The notes beneath the pieces were generated by a model that saw only the letters and a list, made by a program, of their open reading frames with translations, searched no databases and had not been told where the DNA came from. DNA of 64,000 nucleotides, taken from contig NZ_PYYB01000005.1 of NCBI RefSeq assembly GCF_003044185.1, forward strand, positions 124,001 through 188,000, in the 5' to 3' direction. A program made the position numbers and the translations under genes. Shown here piece by piece: positions 24,279 through 33,282 of this stretch. How positions within the stretch are numbered: position 1 is the first letter of the stretch; each line of letters starts with the position of its first letter. Source of the stretch: Paraconexibacter algicola (GTDB taxonomy: Bacteria; Actinomycetota; Thermoleophilia; Solirubrobacterales; Solirubrobacteraceae).

Positions 24279-26053
24279 GCATCGACCGCCGCAGGCTCCT
24301 CACCCGCGCCGCGCAGCTCGGGGCCGCGGCGACGCTCGCGCCCGTGCTCGACGCGCAGGCCCGCGACGAGCGCCCGCCGAACATCCTCATCCTCATGACC
24401 GACCAGGAGCGCCACCGCGACCGGCTCCCGGACGACCTCCCGGTCCCCGCCCGCTGCTGGATGGACGAGCACGGCACGAACATCGACCGCTTCCACAGCT
24501 CCTCGATGGCCTGCACCCCGTCGCGCGGCTGCCTGTGGACCGGCATGTACGGCCCGCAGACCGGCCTCTACGGGACGTTCATCGTCGGCGCGCAGTTCAA
24601 CGTCGACCCGTCGATCCCGACGATCGGCGACCTCTTCAAGAGCATCGGCTACCGGACCGCGTTCTTCGGCAAGTGGCACCTCTCCTACCCGGGCGAGATC
24701 CCCACCAGCGCCGAGACCGCGCTCGACACGCTGCAGGGCAACCCGCTGCGCGGCAACGGGTTCGACGACTCCGTCATCTCCCCGCCCTCGGACGTCTCCG
24801 CCTACAACGACGGCTACGTCAACGACCCGATCTGGACGCGGCAGGCGCTCGACTGGCTCGACGCGCACGGGAAGGACGAGCAGCCCTGGCTGTGCATCCT
24901 GTCGCTGCTCAACCCGCACGACATCCAGTACTACCCGCGCGGCTTCGCCGTGGACTTCGAACGCCCCGACTACGGGATGGAGCCCGACCCGTCGTGGTTC
25001 GAGGAGCCGAAGCTCGACGACAAGCCCTCGGGCCAGGAGCGGTTCCGCAAGGTCGTCGAGGTCATCAGCGGCACCCCCGCGGGCGGGGCGCGGCGGGAGG
25101 GCTACGTGCGCTCGCTGCTCAACCTGTACTGCGACCTCATCGTCGGGACCGACGAGATGCTCCAGGCGATGATCAAGAAGGTCATCGACCTCGGGGTGCT
25201 CGACGACACGGTGCTCGTGCGCACGGCCGACCACGGGGAGCTCGGCGGCGCGCACGGCCTGCAGAACAAGGGCACCACGATGTACGACGAGCAGAACCGC
25301 ATCCCGTTCACCGTCGTGTACCCGAAGCGGTTCCCGGCGGGCGGGCGGTCGCGCGCGCTCGGGGAGCAGGTCGACCTCCTGCCCACGCTGCTCGAGCTCG
25401 GCGGGGTCGCCGACCCGGTGGCGCGGTTCCCGTGGCTGCGCGGCGTGTCGCTCGTGTCCGCGCTCGAGCAGCCCGAGTCGCCCGGCCCGCGCAGCGAGAT
25501 CCTCTACCGGATCGACGAGTTCGCGATCACGAGCGTCGGCAACGAGAAGCCCACCAACACCCACATCCGGGCGTTCTTCGACGGGCGCTACAAGTTCGCG
25601 CGCTACGTCGCGGTGAAGGACGGCTGGTTCGCCGGCCCGGAGTTCGTCGCCTCCCAGGAGTACGAGCTGTACGACACCTGGGAGGACCCGTACGAGATCC
25701 GCAACCTCGCCAACGACCGCGGCTACGCCGCGCTGCGCGACGACCTGCTCGCCCGGCTCGGGGAGCTCGAGAAGGCGAAGTGGGGGCCGGTCGGCCTCCC
25801 GGCGTTCGGGCCCGGTCAGCCGATCGACGCGTTGCCCGTCGTCCCGAACGCCGGCATCACCCAGGGCGGCGTGCCGAGCCCGTGGCCCGACACCGGACGG
25901 CCCGGCTCCTACCTGATCGTCCCCGGCCGCCAGCCGACCCCCACCAGCTGGCTCTACGAGGGCGAGCTGCCCGCCACGATCGGGGGCGGCCCGACACCGG
26001 ACGGCGTCGAGCTCGCCGCGTTCTTCTGCGAGCTGATGCCGCGCGGCTCGTAA
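24275..26053 (+). CDS. TAT-exported type I sulfatase (formylglycine-dependent)
   Basis: A 592-residue sulfatase of the alkaline-phosphatase superfamily. A twin-arginine signal (DRRRLLTRAAQLGAAATLAP) precedes the metal-binding strand NILILMTDQERHRD. The full signature CTPSRGCLWTG contains the cysteine that formylglycine-generating enzyme converts to the catalytic residue. The later motifs GKWHLSYPG and VRTADHGELGGAHGLQNKG supply the usual Lys/His and Asp/His ligands. It hydrolyses an organic sulfate ester outside the membrane; the substrate is unknown. It is coupled to the propeller gene by ATGA and probably controlled by the divergent TetR. No maturase gene lies in the window. Confidence 0.9.
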   Translation: MSIDRRRLLTRAAQLGAAATLAPVLDAQARDERPPNILILMTDQERHRDRLPDDLPVPARCWMDEHGTNIDRFHSSSMACTPSRGCLWTGMYGPQTGLYGTFIVGAQFNVDPSIPTIGDLFKSIGYRTAFFGKWHLSYPGEIPTSAETALDTLQGNPLRGNGFDDSVISPPSDVSAYNDGYVNDPIWTRQALDWLDAHGKDEQPWLCILSLLNPHDIQYYPRGFAVDFERPDYGMEPDPSWFEEPKLDDKPSGQERFRKVVEVISGTPAGGARREGYVRSLLNLYCDLIVGTDEMLQAMIKKVIDLGVLDDTVLVRTADHGELGGAHGLQNKGTTMYDEQNRIPFTVVYPKRFPAGGRSRALGEQVDLLPTLLELGGVADPVARFPWLRGVSLVSALEQPESPGPRSEILYRIDEFAITSVGNEKPTNTHIRAFFDGRYKFARYVAVKDGWFAGPEFVASQEYELYDTWEDPYEIRNLANDRGYAALRDDLLARLGELEKAKWGPVGLPAFGPGQPIDALPVVPNAGITQGGVPSPWPDTGRPGSYLIVPGRQPTPTSWLYEGELPATIGGGPTPDGVELAAFFCELMPRGS

Positions 26054-26083
26054 GTCCCGGCGCCCGCGCGCGTTGGAGGGGAC

Positions 26084-27340
26084 ATGGGCAGACGACGCAC
26101 CCGGACCACCCCCGTCTCCTGGGCGGCCTTCGCCGCCCAGGACGTCGACGAGGCCCGGGCCGGCCGGCCGTCGGCGGACCTGCGCGCCTATGCGGCCGAG
26201 CGCGACCTGCACTTCGGCGGCGACCGACGCCAGCTGCGCGTCCTGGGCGGCGTCCCGCGGTGGAACGAGTACATCCACAACTGCTGCGCCGGACGCCTCG
26301 GCGACCGCCGACAGGGCGTCGTGCAGCACGAGCTGCTCGAGATCGGGTTCGCGACCTCCGAGCACTCCGGCCACCGGCTCGCGATGGGCGGCGACTTCGC
26401 GAAGGTCAAGCTGCGCGGCGACCTGCGCCTGGCCGACCTGCTGCCGCTCGCCCACCTCTTCAGCGGTGTGCGGGACGCGCCCGGACCGTTCCCCGCGGAC
26501 ACCGCGACGGTGCCGGTCACGGCCGTCGTCCTGCACGTGCCGCAGGCCGCGCTGCTGTCGCGGTTCACCGTGCGCTCCGCCGACCGGCTGCGCAACGCGG
26601 ACGGGCCGCCGCTGGACCCCCACGGCCTCGCCGGCTACCGCCTGCGCGGCCGGGACGCGTTCGAGCCCGCCGCGTGGGAGCGGCTGCTGCCCCGCGCCGC
26701 CGGGGCGCTCGGCGCGCTCGCCGGACCGTACGTCTCGTTCGAGGCGGGGACCGCGCTCGTCGCCCTGCGCGTCGGCGGCTTCGTCGCCGACCCGGGGCGG
26801 CTCGACGCGCTCGTCGCACACGCGCTCACGCTCGCCGACGCGGTGGCCGACGTCGTCGCACCGCCGCCGCACCCGGACACGCGGTTTCACCTCCCGCTGC
26901 CGCCCGCGCCCGCCGAGGAGCCGATGCAGGACGCCGACCGCTGGGGCGCGACGCTCGACGACGCCGCCGCGCAGTGGGGCCTGCGGCGCGAGGACCCGGA
27001 CGCGCTGCACCGCGCCTACCCGGCGCTTCCGGTGCCGGGACGCTCCCGCGGCGTGCTCGCCGGCGAGCTCCCCGGCGGCGCGCGCGGTCGCTTGACGTTC
27101 CACCAGCATCGCCGCGGCGACCTCTCGCTGCTGGCGGCCGCCCTGTTCGAGCGCCGGCCGGGGGCGCCCGAGCTGCCGCCCGGCGGCGTCAACGACGACG
27201 GGTCCGGCATGCGGGTCGCCGCCGTCGGGGACCTCGTCGCGTGCTGGAGCCAGACGATGGACGACGGGCAGCTCGCGGTGACCGCCACCGCTGAACGCGG
27301 GCGGCGGGCGGCGGCGTCGCTCGGGCAGCTCGCCGGGTAG
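26084..27340 (+). CDS. Unrecognised 418-residue protein downstream of the sulfatase
   Basis: A soluble, arginine- and alanine-rich 418-residue protein with no signal peptide. The start ATG 26084 follows GGAGGGG by a few bases. I do not recognise a family. Features include a His/Cys-containing motif (PRWNEYIHNCCAGRLG), GHRLAMGGDFAKVKLRGDL and a C-terminal module (LTFHQHRRGDLSLLAAALFE ... GGVNDDGSGMRVAAVGDLV). Histidines and acidic residues are plentiful but form no known catalytic signature. It lies 30 bases after the sulfatase in the same direction and may belong to the same transcript. Confidence 0.6.
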   Translation: MGRRRTRTTPVSWAAFAAQDVDEARAGRPSADLRAYAAERDLHFGGDRRQLRVLGGVPRWNEYIHNCCAGRLGDRRQGVVQHELLEIGFATSEHSGHRLAMGGDFAKVKLRGDLRLADLLPLAHLFSGVRDAPGPFPADTATVPVTAVVLHVPQAALLSRFTVRSADRLRNADGPPLDPHGLAGYRLRGRDAFEPAAWERLLPRAAGALGALAGPYVSFEAGTALVALRVGGFVADPGRLDALVAHALTLADAVADVVAPPPHPDTRFHLPLPPAPAEEPMQDADRWGATLDDAAAQWGLRREDPDALHRAYPALPVPGRSRGVLAGELPGGARGRLTFHQHRRGDLSLLAAALFERRPGAPELPPGGVNDDGSGMRVAAVGDLVACWSQTMDDGQLAVTATAERGRRAAASLGQLAG

Positions 27341-27361
27341 CGGGGGCGGGGCTGCCGTCGG

Positions 27362-27526
27362 TCAGTCCGTGCGCTTGAGGTGTCGGGCGAGCTCCTGCAC
27401 GGCCGCCGCCAGCTCCTCGACCGCCCGGCGGGTGGACGGATCCTCGATCCCGGCGGCCGCGCTGCGCGCCTTCTGCGCGTGCTCGTGCAGCGACGCCACG
27501 AGCGCGCCGGTCCGTGGGTCGGTCAT
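27362..27526 (-). CDS. Small helical protein (54 aa)
   Basis: A 54-residue protein from ATG 27526, predicted as a helical hairpin or coiled coil (SLHEHAQKARSAAAGIED, VEELAAAVQELARHLKRTD). No family is known to me. It converges on the 418-residue gene, 21 bases from its stop. A GGCGGGG stretch before the ATG could serve as a ribosome site. The call rests on composition and position only. Confidence 0.45.
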   Translation of the reverse strand: MTDPRTGALVASLHEHAQKARSAAAGIEDPSTRRAVEELAAAVQELARHLKRTD

Positions 27527-27766
27527 CCCCGCGCCGCCGCGTGCGTGGTGTGCGCCGGCGCAGCCGCGCGCCCGTCGGCCGTCTCGCTCGGTCCCCGCAT
27601 CGGCACATCCCACACCATCGCCCCGACGGCTCCCTGCCACCAGGGCTTCGTGAGAGTCCTCTGAGAAGGGCGCCCCGTGCGACCCGCGACGCGGTTGACT
27701 GGCGGGCATCCGGGGAACGAGGTCCCCGGGACCACCACCGTCAACGTGCAAGGAAGAGAACCCCAC

Positions 27767-28795
27767 ATGAAGCTCCCCCGTCTCGCCGGTGCGCTCGCCG
27801 GCGCCGCGGCGCTCGCGGTCACCGCGCTCGGCGCCGGTGCCGGGCCCGCCGCCGCGGCCCCCTACTGTCCCGCCGGCGCGAAGGCCGGCTTCGCGAAGGT
27901 GCAGCTGTTCGCCGACGGCAACTGCGGTGGCGGCTCGGTCATCGTGAAGATCGGCGTCGAGGGCGACCGGCCGAACTTCCGCGCCTTCACGAACTACGAC
28001 GGCAAGGTCTACAACGTCAGCAACACCCGGTCCTCGGTCGCGATCGCGGACGGGTACTGCATCCGCCTCTTCGACGGCCTGAACTACGGCGGCGACCAGT
28101 CCAACGTCCTCTGCGCGACGAGCGGCACCGCCTACTACGGCCTCTTCGCGTTCAACGACCGCACCTCCTCGATGCGCGTCTGCCGCGCCAGCGCCCAGGC
28201 GGGCTGCGCGCGCGGCGGCTCCGGCGCCACCCCGGCGCCCAACCCGACGCCCGCGCCGAACCCGACGCCGGCCCCGAGCCCGTCGCCGGGCGCCGGCGGC
28301 TTCCCGCGCGACGTCACCAAGGCCTCCGACGCGGCGCGCTACGACGACGCCGCCGCCTGGGCCGGCGGGCGCAACTGCACCGGCGGCTTCACCCCGGGTG
28401 CCAAGCGCATGCAGGCCTGGCTCCGCGCGAACTACGGCAAGGCGTCGATCGGCGGCTACAACTGCCGTCCGAACACCGCGAACCCGAGCAAGACGAGCAT
28501 CCACGGCGTCGGTCGCGCCAACGACTGGTTCCGTGACGCGGGCAGCCCCAAGCACCGCAAGCAGGTCGCGGACTTCATCCGCCGCATGAGCGCCAACGGC
28601 GCCGCGATGGCGCGCGCCATGGGCGTCCAGTACTGGATCTGGAACAAGAAGCAGTACAGCGTCCGCGGCACCTCGGTCCTCGTGCGCTCGTACGGCGGCC
28701 CCAACCCGCACACCGACCACGTGCACCTCGAGATGAACCTCGCCGGCTCGCGCCTGCAGACCTCCTACTGGAAGCTGCCCGGCGCCGCCGGCTGA
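27767..28795 (+). CDS. Secreted protein: crystallin/I36-like domain, Pro-rich linker, M15-like (ARB_07466-type) C-terminal domain
   Basis: A 342-residue secreted protein. The ATG at 27767 has AAGGAAGAG upstream; a signal peptide (LAGALAGAAALAVTALGAGA, about 6-25) follows. Residues about 32-145 are cysteine-containing and beta-rich, with paired motifs (VQLFADGNCGGGSV, IRLFDGLNYGGDQS) like beta/gamma-crystallin or peptidase-inhibitor I36 folds. A repeated NPTPAP linker leads to a domain (about 175-342) with IHGVGRANDWF and NPHTDHVHLEMN, resembling the zinc-ligand pattern of M15/ARB_07466-like peptidoglycan-acting domains. It may bind and cleave cell-wall or surface polymers. The enzyme activity is inferred, not shown. 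Confidence 0.75.
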   Translation: MKLPRLAGALAGAAALAVTALGAGAGPAAAAPYCPAGAKAGFAKVQLFADGNCGGGSVIVKIGVEGDRPNFRAFTNYDGKVYNVSNTRSSVAIADGYCIRLFDGLNYGGDQSNVLCATSGTAYYGLFAFNDRTSSMRVCRASAQAGCARGGSGATPAPNPTPAPNPTPAPSPSPGAGGFPRDVTKASDAARYDDAAAWAGGRNCTGGFTPGAKRMQAWLRANYGKASIGGYNCRPNTANPSKTSIHGVGRANDWFRDAGSPKHRKQVADFIRRMSANGAAMARAMGVQYWIWNKKQYSVRGTSVLVRSYGGPNPHTDHVHLEMNLAGSRLQTSYWKLPGAAG

Positions 28796-28820
28796 GCCCC
28801 ACCCGACCCCGTCCCACGAC

Positions 28821-28845
28821 CGCGCCCCGGCCCCGCCGGGGCGCG
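28821..28845. terminator. Bidirectional hairpin terminator
   Basis: CGCGCCCCGG-N5-CCGGGGCGCG, perfect 10-bp stem, between two convergent genes (stops at 28795 and 28864). No T tract. Confidence 0.55.
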
Positions 28846-28863
28846 CGTCGTCCCGGGTCGACG

Positions 28864-30042
28864 TCAGCGCTCGCCGGCGCTGCGGCGCGCCTTCGCCGCG
28901 CGCCGCGCGATCGACCAGCGGTGCGTCTCGTTGCTCCCGTCGTAGATCCGGAACGGCCGGACCTCGGCGACCATCCGCCCGAGCGGGTGCGCGAGGATCC
29001 CGTCGCTGCCGCACAGCTGCACCGCGTTGTCGACGATCCGGCCGACCGCCTCGCTGACGTGGACCTTCGCGATGCTCGACGCCATCGTCGGGTTGCCGTT
29101 GCCCGTGTCGAGGATCCAGGCGGTCTTCTGGATGATCGCGCGGCTCGTCTCGACGTCGATGAGGCTGTCGGCGATCAGCCGCTGGGCGAGGCCGAGGTCC
29201 GCCAGGCGCGAGCCGAACGCCTCGCGCTCGTTGGCGCGGTCGATCGCCACGTCCAGGGCGCGGCGCGCCAGCCCGAGCCAGCGCATGCAGTGCGTCAGCC
29301 GCGCCGGGGCCAGGCGCACCTGCGCGTAGCGGAAGCCCTCGTCGGGCGCGCCCAGCACCTGGTCGTCCGCGACCCGCACGTCGGTGAAGCGCATGTGCGC
29401 GTGCCCGCCCGGGCTGATCCGGTCGATCGTGTCGACCGACTCGAGCACCTCGTAGCCCGGCGTGTCGGCGGGCACGAGGAACATCGTCGCGCCGCGCTCC
29501 CCGGTGCGGGCCATGACGATCGCGAACGCCGCGCCCTCCCCGCCGGTGATGAACCACTTCTCGCCGCTGATGCTCCAGCCGCCGTCGACGCGCTCGGCGA
29601 CCGTGCGCAGCATCGACGGGTCCGAGCCCGCGCCGGGCGGCGGCTCGGTCATCGCGAACGCGGAGCGCGTGCGGCCCTCGGCCAGCGGGCGCAGGAACCG
29701 CTCGACCTGCTCGGGCGAGGCGATCTTCTCGAGCATCGCCATGTTGCCCTCGTCGGGGGCGGCGCAGTTCAGCGCCAGCGGTCCGAGCAGCGACTGACCG
29801 GCCTCCTCGAACACGACCGCCTGGCCGCGGACGTCGAGCCCCAGACCGCCGAGCTCCTCCCCGAGGTGGGGGACGAACAGCCCCGCGTCCTTCGCGGCGT
29901 CCTGCAGCTCGGCGCGCAGCGCGTCGTCGGGACCGTGCCCGGGCGCCCGGTCGCGGTCCTCCAGGGGCAGCACGACGTCACGGACGAACGCGGCGGTGCG
30001 CTCCTGCAGCGCGGTGAGCTCGGGGGAGAGCGAGAAGTCCAT
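28864..30042 (-). CDS. Acyl-CoA dehydrogenase
   Basis: A 392-residue flavoprotein of the acyl-CoA dehydrogenase family, catalysing FAD-dependent alpha,beta-desaturation of an acyl-CoA. Landmarks are the N-terminal helical domain, AFAMTEPPPGAGSDPS (FAD/substrate strand), GGWSISGEKWFITGG, and the C-terminal VQLCGSDGILAHPLGRMVAEVRPFRIYDGSNETHR segment that contacts FAD. The catalytic glutamate position near RIYDGSNE is not of the usual YEGT(S)xE form, so the substrate class is uncertain. ATG 30042 lies six bases after TAGGCT, suggesting leaderless transcription. It stands alone. Confidence 0.9.
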   Translation of the reverse strand: MDFSLSPELTALQERTAAFVRDVVLPLEDRDRAPGHGPDDALRAELQDAAKDAGLFVPHLGEELGGLGLDVRGQAVVFEEAGQSLLGPLALNCAAPDEGNMAMLEKIASPEQVERFLRPLAEGRTRSAFAMTEPPPGAGSDPSMLRTVAERVDGGWSISGEKWFITGGEGAAFAIVMARTGERGATMFLVPADTPGYEVLESVDTIDRISPGGHAHMRFTDVRVADDQVLGAPDEGFRYAQVRLAPARLTHCMRWLGLARRALDVAIDRANEREAFGSRLADLGLAQRLIADSLIDVETSRAIIQKTAWILDTGNGNPTMASSIAKVHVSEAVGRIVDNAVQLCGSDGILAHPLGRMVAEVRPFRIYDGSNETHRWSIARRAAKARRSAGER

Positions 30043-30048
30043 GCCGTC

Positions 30049-30054
30049 AGCCTA
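30049..30054 (-). promoter_or_regulatory. -10 element (TAGGCT) of the acyl-CoA dehydrogenase gene
   Basis: On the minus strand TAGGCT is followed by six bases and ATG 30042; leaderless pattern. Confidence 0.5.
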
Positions 30055-30139
30055 TGCACCACGAGTCGCGCGCGGGCGCCCGGGCCGTCACGGCACTGGA
30101 GGGTCCTCCGGGCGCGGCGCGTCCGGCCGCGGGCTCCCG

Positions 30140-30145
30140 TAGCCT
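30140..30145 (+). promoter_or_regulatory. -10 element (TAGCCT) of the ABC exporter operon
   Basis: TAGCCT is followed by nine bases and GTG 30155; leaderless or nearly so. Confidence 0.45.
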
Positions 30146-30154
30146 CCCGCCCGC

Positions 30155-31105
30155 GTGACCTTGATCGACGCCCAGGGACTCACCAAGCGCTTCGGCGCGC
30201 GGATCGCCGTCGACGCCGTCGACCTCGCGGTCCGACCCGGCGTCTGCTTCGGCTTCCTCGGACCCAACGGGGCCGGCAAGACGACGATGATCCGGCTGCT
30301 GCTCGGCCTCGCGCGGCCCGACACCGGCCGCGTGCTGATCGGCGGGCACGACGTCGCCCAGCGCCCGTCGCTCGCGCTCTCCAGCGTGGGGGCGATCGTC
30401 GAGGAGCCGCGCTTCCACCCGCATCTCACCGGGGTCGAGAACCTGCGCGTGCACGCCCCGCTCGTCGGCGACGGCGCGGCGGCGCGGATCCCGTCGCTGC
30501 TGGAGCGCGTCGGCCTGCACGGCCGCGGCGACGAGAAGGTCAAGGGCTACTCGATGGGCATGCGCCAGCGGCTCGGCGTCGCCCGCGCCCTCCTCGGCGA
30601 CCCGCAGCTGCTCGTGCTCGACGAGCCCACCAACGGCCTCGACGCCGAGGGCATGGCGGAGTTCCGCACCCTGATCCGCAGCATGGTCGAGGAGGAGGGC
30701 CGCACGGTCTTCCTGTCCTCCCACCTGCTCGACGAGATGCAGAAGCTCTGCGACGAGGTCGCGATCGTCGAGCAGGGCCGCATCATCACCCAGACCACCG
30801 TCCGCGAGCTCCTGCACGGCGCCACCGGCACGCGCACCCTGATCCTCGACTGCGACGACCCGGCGCGCGCGACCGACCTGCTCGGCCGCGTGACCGGCGT
30901 GACGCGCGTCGCGCCGAGCGCCGGGCCCGACGGGGAGCCCGTCCTGGCCGTGACCTGCGAGGGCGGCCGCGAGACCGCGATCGCGGTCAGCCGCGCGCTG
31001 GTCGAGGCGGGGATCGGGCTCGCCGAGCTGCGCGTCGACGCGCTGTCGCTCGAGCGGCGCTACCTCGACATCACCCGTGAGGCGTCCGGGGGAGGACCCG
31101 CGTGA
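30155..31105 (+). CDS. ABC-2 type exporter, ATP-binding subunit
   Basis: A 316-residue ATPase with Walker A GPNGAGKTT, signature YSMGMRQRLGVARALLG, Walker B LLVLDEPTNGLD and the switch histidine in VFLSSHLLDEM. About 90 residues after the nucleotide-binding domain form the C-terminal regulatory extension common in drug and antibiotic exporters (DrrA/BcrA type). The GTG start is leaderless. The 3' end overlaps the permease gene by a GTGA junction. Together they form a simple exporter; the substrate is unknown. Confidence 0.93.
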   Translation: MTLIDAQGLTKRFGARIAVDAVDLAVRPGVCFGFLGPNGAGKTTMIRLLLGLARPDTGRVLIGGHDVAQRPSLALSSVGAIVEEPRFHPHLTGVENLRVHAPLVGDGAAARIPSLLERVGLHGRGDEKVKGYSMGMRQRLGVARALLGDPQLLVLDEPTNGLDAEGMAEFRTLIRSMVEEEGRTVFLSSHLLDEMQKLCDEVAIVEQGRIITQTTVRELLHGATGTRTLILDCDDPARATDLLGRVTGVTRVAPSAGPDGEPVLAVTCEGGRETAIAVSRALVEAGIGLAELRVDALSLERRYLDITREASGGGPA

Positions 31106-31845
31106 TCGCGCTCGTCGCCGCCGACCTGCTGAAGCTGCGCCGCCGTCGCGGCCTGTGGTTCACGACACTGCTGCTGCCCAGCGCGCTCGTGCTGCTGATC
31201 GTCCTGCTGACGATCACCGACACGGTCGACGGGGACGGCGGCGGGCAGTTCGTCGAGGACTTCTCCTACGCGACGACGCTCATCGCCACGATCCTCGCGT
31301 CGCTCGTCGGCGCCCGGCTCGGCAGCGAGGAGCGCGCCGCCGGGACGCTGCGCTACCAGCTGCTGACCGGCACCTCCCGCGGGCGCCTGTATCTCGCGAA
31401 GGTCGGCGCGCTCGTCGCGGTCTGCGTCGCGCTCACCGGCGCCGCCACGCTGACGATGACCATCGGCTCGGTCGTCGTGCCGCTCAACGGCGCGGACGCC
31501 ACCACCGTCGGGGACGTCCTCGCGGCGTTCTGGGCGGTCTTCCTGCAGTCGTTCGCCTACGGGGCGCTCGCGTTCGGCGTCGGCGCCCTGATGGGCTCCA
31601 CCGGTCCGGCGATCGCGGTCGCGCTCGTCCTCAGCCTCGTCGGCGTCAACCTGCTCTCGGCGCTGACGCTCATCGACGACTGGTTCCGCCACCTCGTGCT
31701 CAGCCTCGGCATCGACCGGCTGACGTTCGACGACGCCGAGCCCGAGGACCGCGTGAGCGTCGTCGCCGCGATCCTCATGGTCGCCGCCTGGTCGGGCGGC
31801 GCGCTCCTCGCCGGCTGGCTGCGGATCCGCCGGATCGAGGTCTAG
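31102..31845 (+). CDS. ABC-2 type exporter, permease subunit
   Basis: A 247-residue membrane protein with about six hydrophobic helices (LWFTTLLLPSALVLLIVLLT, TTLIATILASLVGARLG and others). The motif GSEERAAGTLRYQLLTGTSRGRLY after helix 2 is typical of ABC-2 permeases, where the cytoplasmic coupling element precedes the next helix. The start GTG 31102 overlaps the ATPase stop, so the subunits are made in equal amounts. The substrate is unknown. Confidence 0.88.
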   Translation: MIALVAADLLKLRRRRGLWFTTLLLPSALVLLIVLLTITDTVDGDGGGQFVEDFSYATTLIATILASLVGARLGSEERAAGTLRYQLLTGTSRGRLYLAKVGALVAVCVALTGAATLTMTIGSVVVPLNGADATTVGDVLAAFWAVFLQSFAYGALAFGVGALMGSTGPAIAVALVLSLVGVNLLSALTLIDDWFRHLVLSLGIDRLTFDDAEPEDRVSVVAAILMVAAWSGGALLAGWLRIRRIEV

Positions 31846-31857
31846 GAGCCCCAGGCC

Positions 31858-33165
31858 CTAGCCGGCCGCCGCCGCCGCGACGACGCCGGCCGCGATCCGG
31901 TCGACGTCGTAGGGCTCGCACACGTACGGGGGCATCGTGTAGACGAGGTCGCGGAACGGCCGCAGCCACACGCCCTGCGCGATCGCCGCCGCGGTCGCGG
32001 CCGCCACGTCGACCGGATGGTCGAGCTGCACCACGCCGACCGCGCCGAGCACCCGCACGTCCGCGACCCCGGGCAGCTCCCGCGCCGGCGCCAGGCCGTC
32101 GCGCAGCGCCGTCTCGATCGCCGGGACCGCGCGTCGCCACTCGGTGCCGCCCTCGCGCGCGGGCCGCTCGAGCAGGTCGAGGCTCGCGAGCGCGGTCGCG
32201 CACGCCAGCGGGTTGGCCATGAACGTCGGGCCGTGCATCAGCGCGCCGCCCTCGCCGCCGCTGATGCCCTCCGCCACCCGTGTCGTGCACAGCGCGGCGG
32301 CGAGCGTCATGTAGCCGCCGGTGAGCGCCTTCCCGACCGTGAGGATGTCCGGGGCGATCCCGGCGTGGTCGCAGCCGAACAGCGCGCCGGTCCGGCCGAA
32401 GCCGGTGGCGATCTCGTCGGCGAGCAGCAGCAGGCCGTGCTCGTCGCAGAGCTCGCGCAGCCGCCGCAGGTACGCCGGGGCGTAGGGGTGCATGCCGCCC
32501 GCGCCCTGCAGGACCGGCTCGACGACGACGGCGGCGAGCTCGTGCGCGTGGCGGGCGACGAGCGCGTCGATGTGCGCGAGGTACGCCTCGTCGACGGGGG
32601 CGTCGACGCCGCGCGGCGGCCGGTCGGCGAACACGTGCGCGGGCAGCACGCCGGTGAACAGCTGGTGCATGCCGCCCACCGGGTCGCACAGCGCCATCGC
32701 CCCGAAGGTGTCCCCGTGGTAGCCGCCGCGCAGGCTCAGCAGCCGCGTGCGGCCCGGCCGTCCCGCGGCCCGCTGGAACTGCAGCGCCATCTTGATCGCG
32801 ACCTCGATGCTGACCGAGCCCGAGTCGCAGAGGAAGACGTGCTCGAGGCCCGCGGGGGACAGCTCCACGAGCCGCTGCGCCAGCCGGATGCCCGGCTCGT
32901 GCGTGAGGCCGCCGAACATCACGTGCGCCATGCGGCCGAGCTGCCCGGTCACCGCCGCGTCGAGCACCGGGTGGCGGTAGCCGTGGATCGCGCACCACCA
33001 CGAGGACATGCCGTCGATCAGCTCGCGGCCGCCGTCGAGCTCGAGCCGCACGCCGCGCGCGCCCACCACCGGCCGCGGCGGCACCGCCGCCGGGATCGGG
33101 CCGTAGGGATGCCAGACGTGGCGGGTGTCGGCCGCCAGCAGCGCGGTCCAGTCGGTCGCGGTCAC
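31858..33165 (-). CDS. bioA: Adenosylmethionine-8-amino-7-oxononanoate aminotransferase BioA
   Basis: A 435-residue PLP-dependent class III aminotransferase that makes 7,8-diaminopelargonate from KAPA using SAM as amino donor (biotin synthesis). Key features are HVWHPYGP near the N-terminus, [16 protein letters not shown] with the double tryptophan, [31 protein letters not shown], and the PLP lysine in [13 protein letters not shown]. The GTG at 33165 lies seven bases after TACCGT; an upstream in-frame GTG would overlap this promoter. No other bio gene is adjacent. The biotin would serve the acyl-CoA carboxylase whose beta subunit is encoded at 39288. Confidence 0.95.
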   Translation of the reverse strand: MTATDWTALLAADTRHVWHPYGPIPAAVPPRPVVGARGVRLELDGGRELIDGMSSWWCAIHGYRHPVLDAAVTGQLGRMAHVMFGGLTHEPGIRLAQRLVELSPAGLEHVFLCDSGSVSIEVAIKMALQFQRAAGRPGRTRLLSLRGGYHGDTFGAMALCDPVGGMHQLFTGVLPAHVFADRPPRGVDAPVDEAYLAHIDALVARHAHELAAVVVEPVLQGAGGMHPYAPAYLRRLRELCDEHGLLLLADEIATGFGRTGALFGCDHAGIAPDILTVGKALTGGYMTLAAALCTTRVAEGISGGEGGALMHGPTFMANPLACATALASLDLLERPAREGGTEWRRAVPAIETALRDGLAPARELPGVADVRVLGAVGVVQLDHPVDVAAATAAAIAQGVWLRPFRDLVYTMPPYVCEPYDVDRIAAGVVAAAAAG

Positions 33166-33172
33166 GCGCCGC

Positions 33173-33178
33173 ACGGTA
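33173..33178 (-). promoter_or_regulatory. -10 element (TACCGT) of bioA
   Basis: On the minus strand TACCGT is followed by seven bases and GTG 33165; same sequence and spacing as the promoter at 58460-58465. Confidence 0.5.
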
Positions 33179-33282
33179 CTGCCGGACGGGGCGCGCCCGC
33201 GCGCCGGGGGTCCCCGCCGTTCGGGGGGTCGACGGGGGCCCGGACGGGGCCTCCCGGCACCGCGGGGGGCGGCGCAGCAGCG

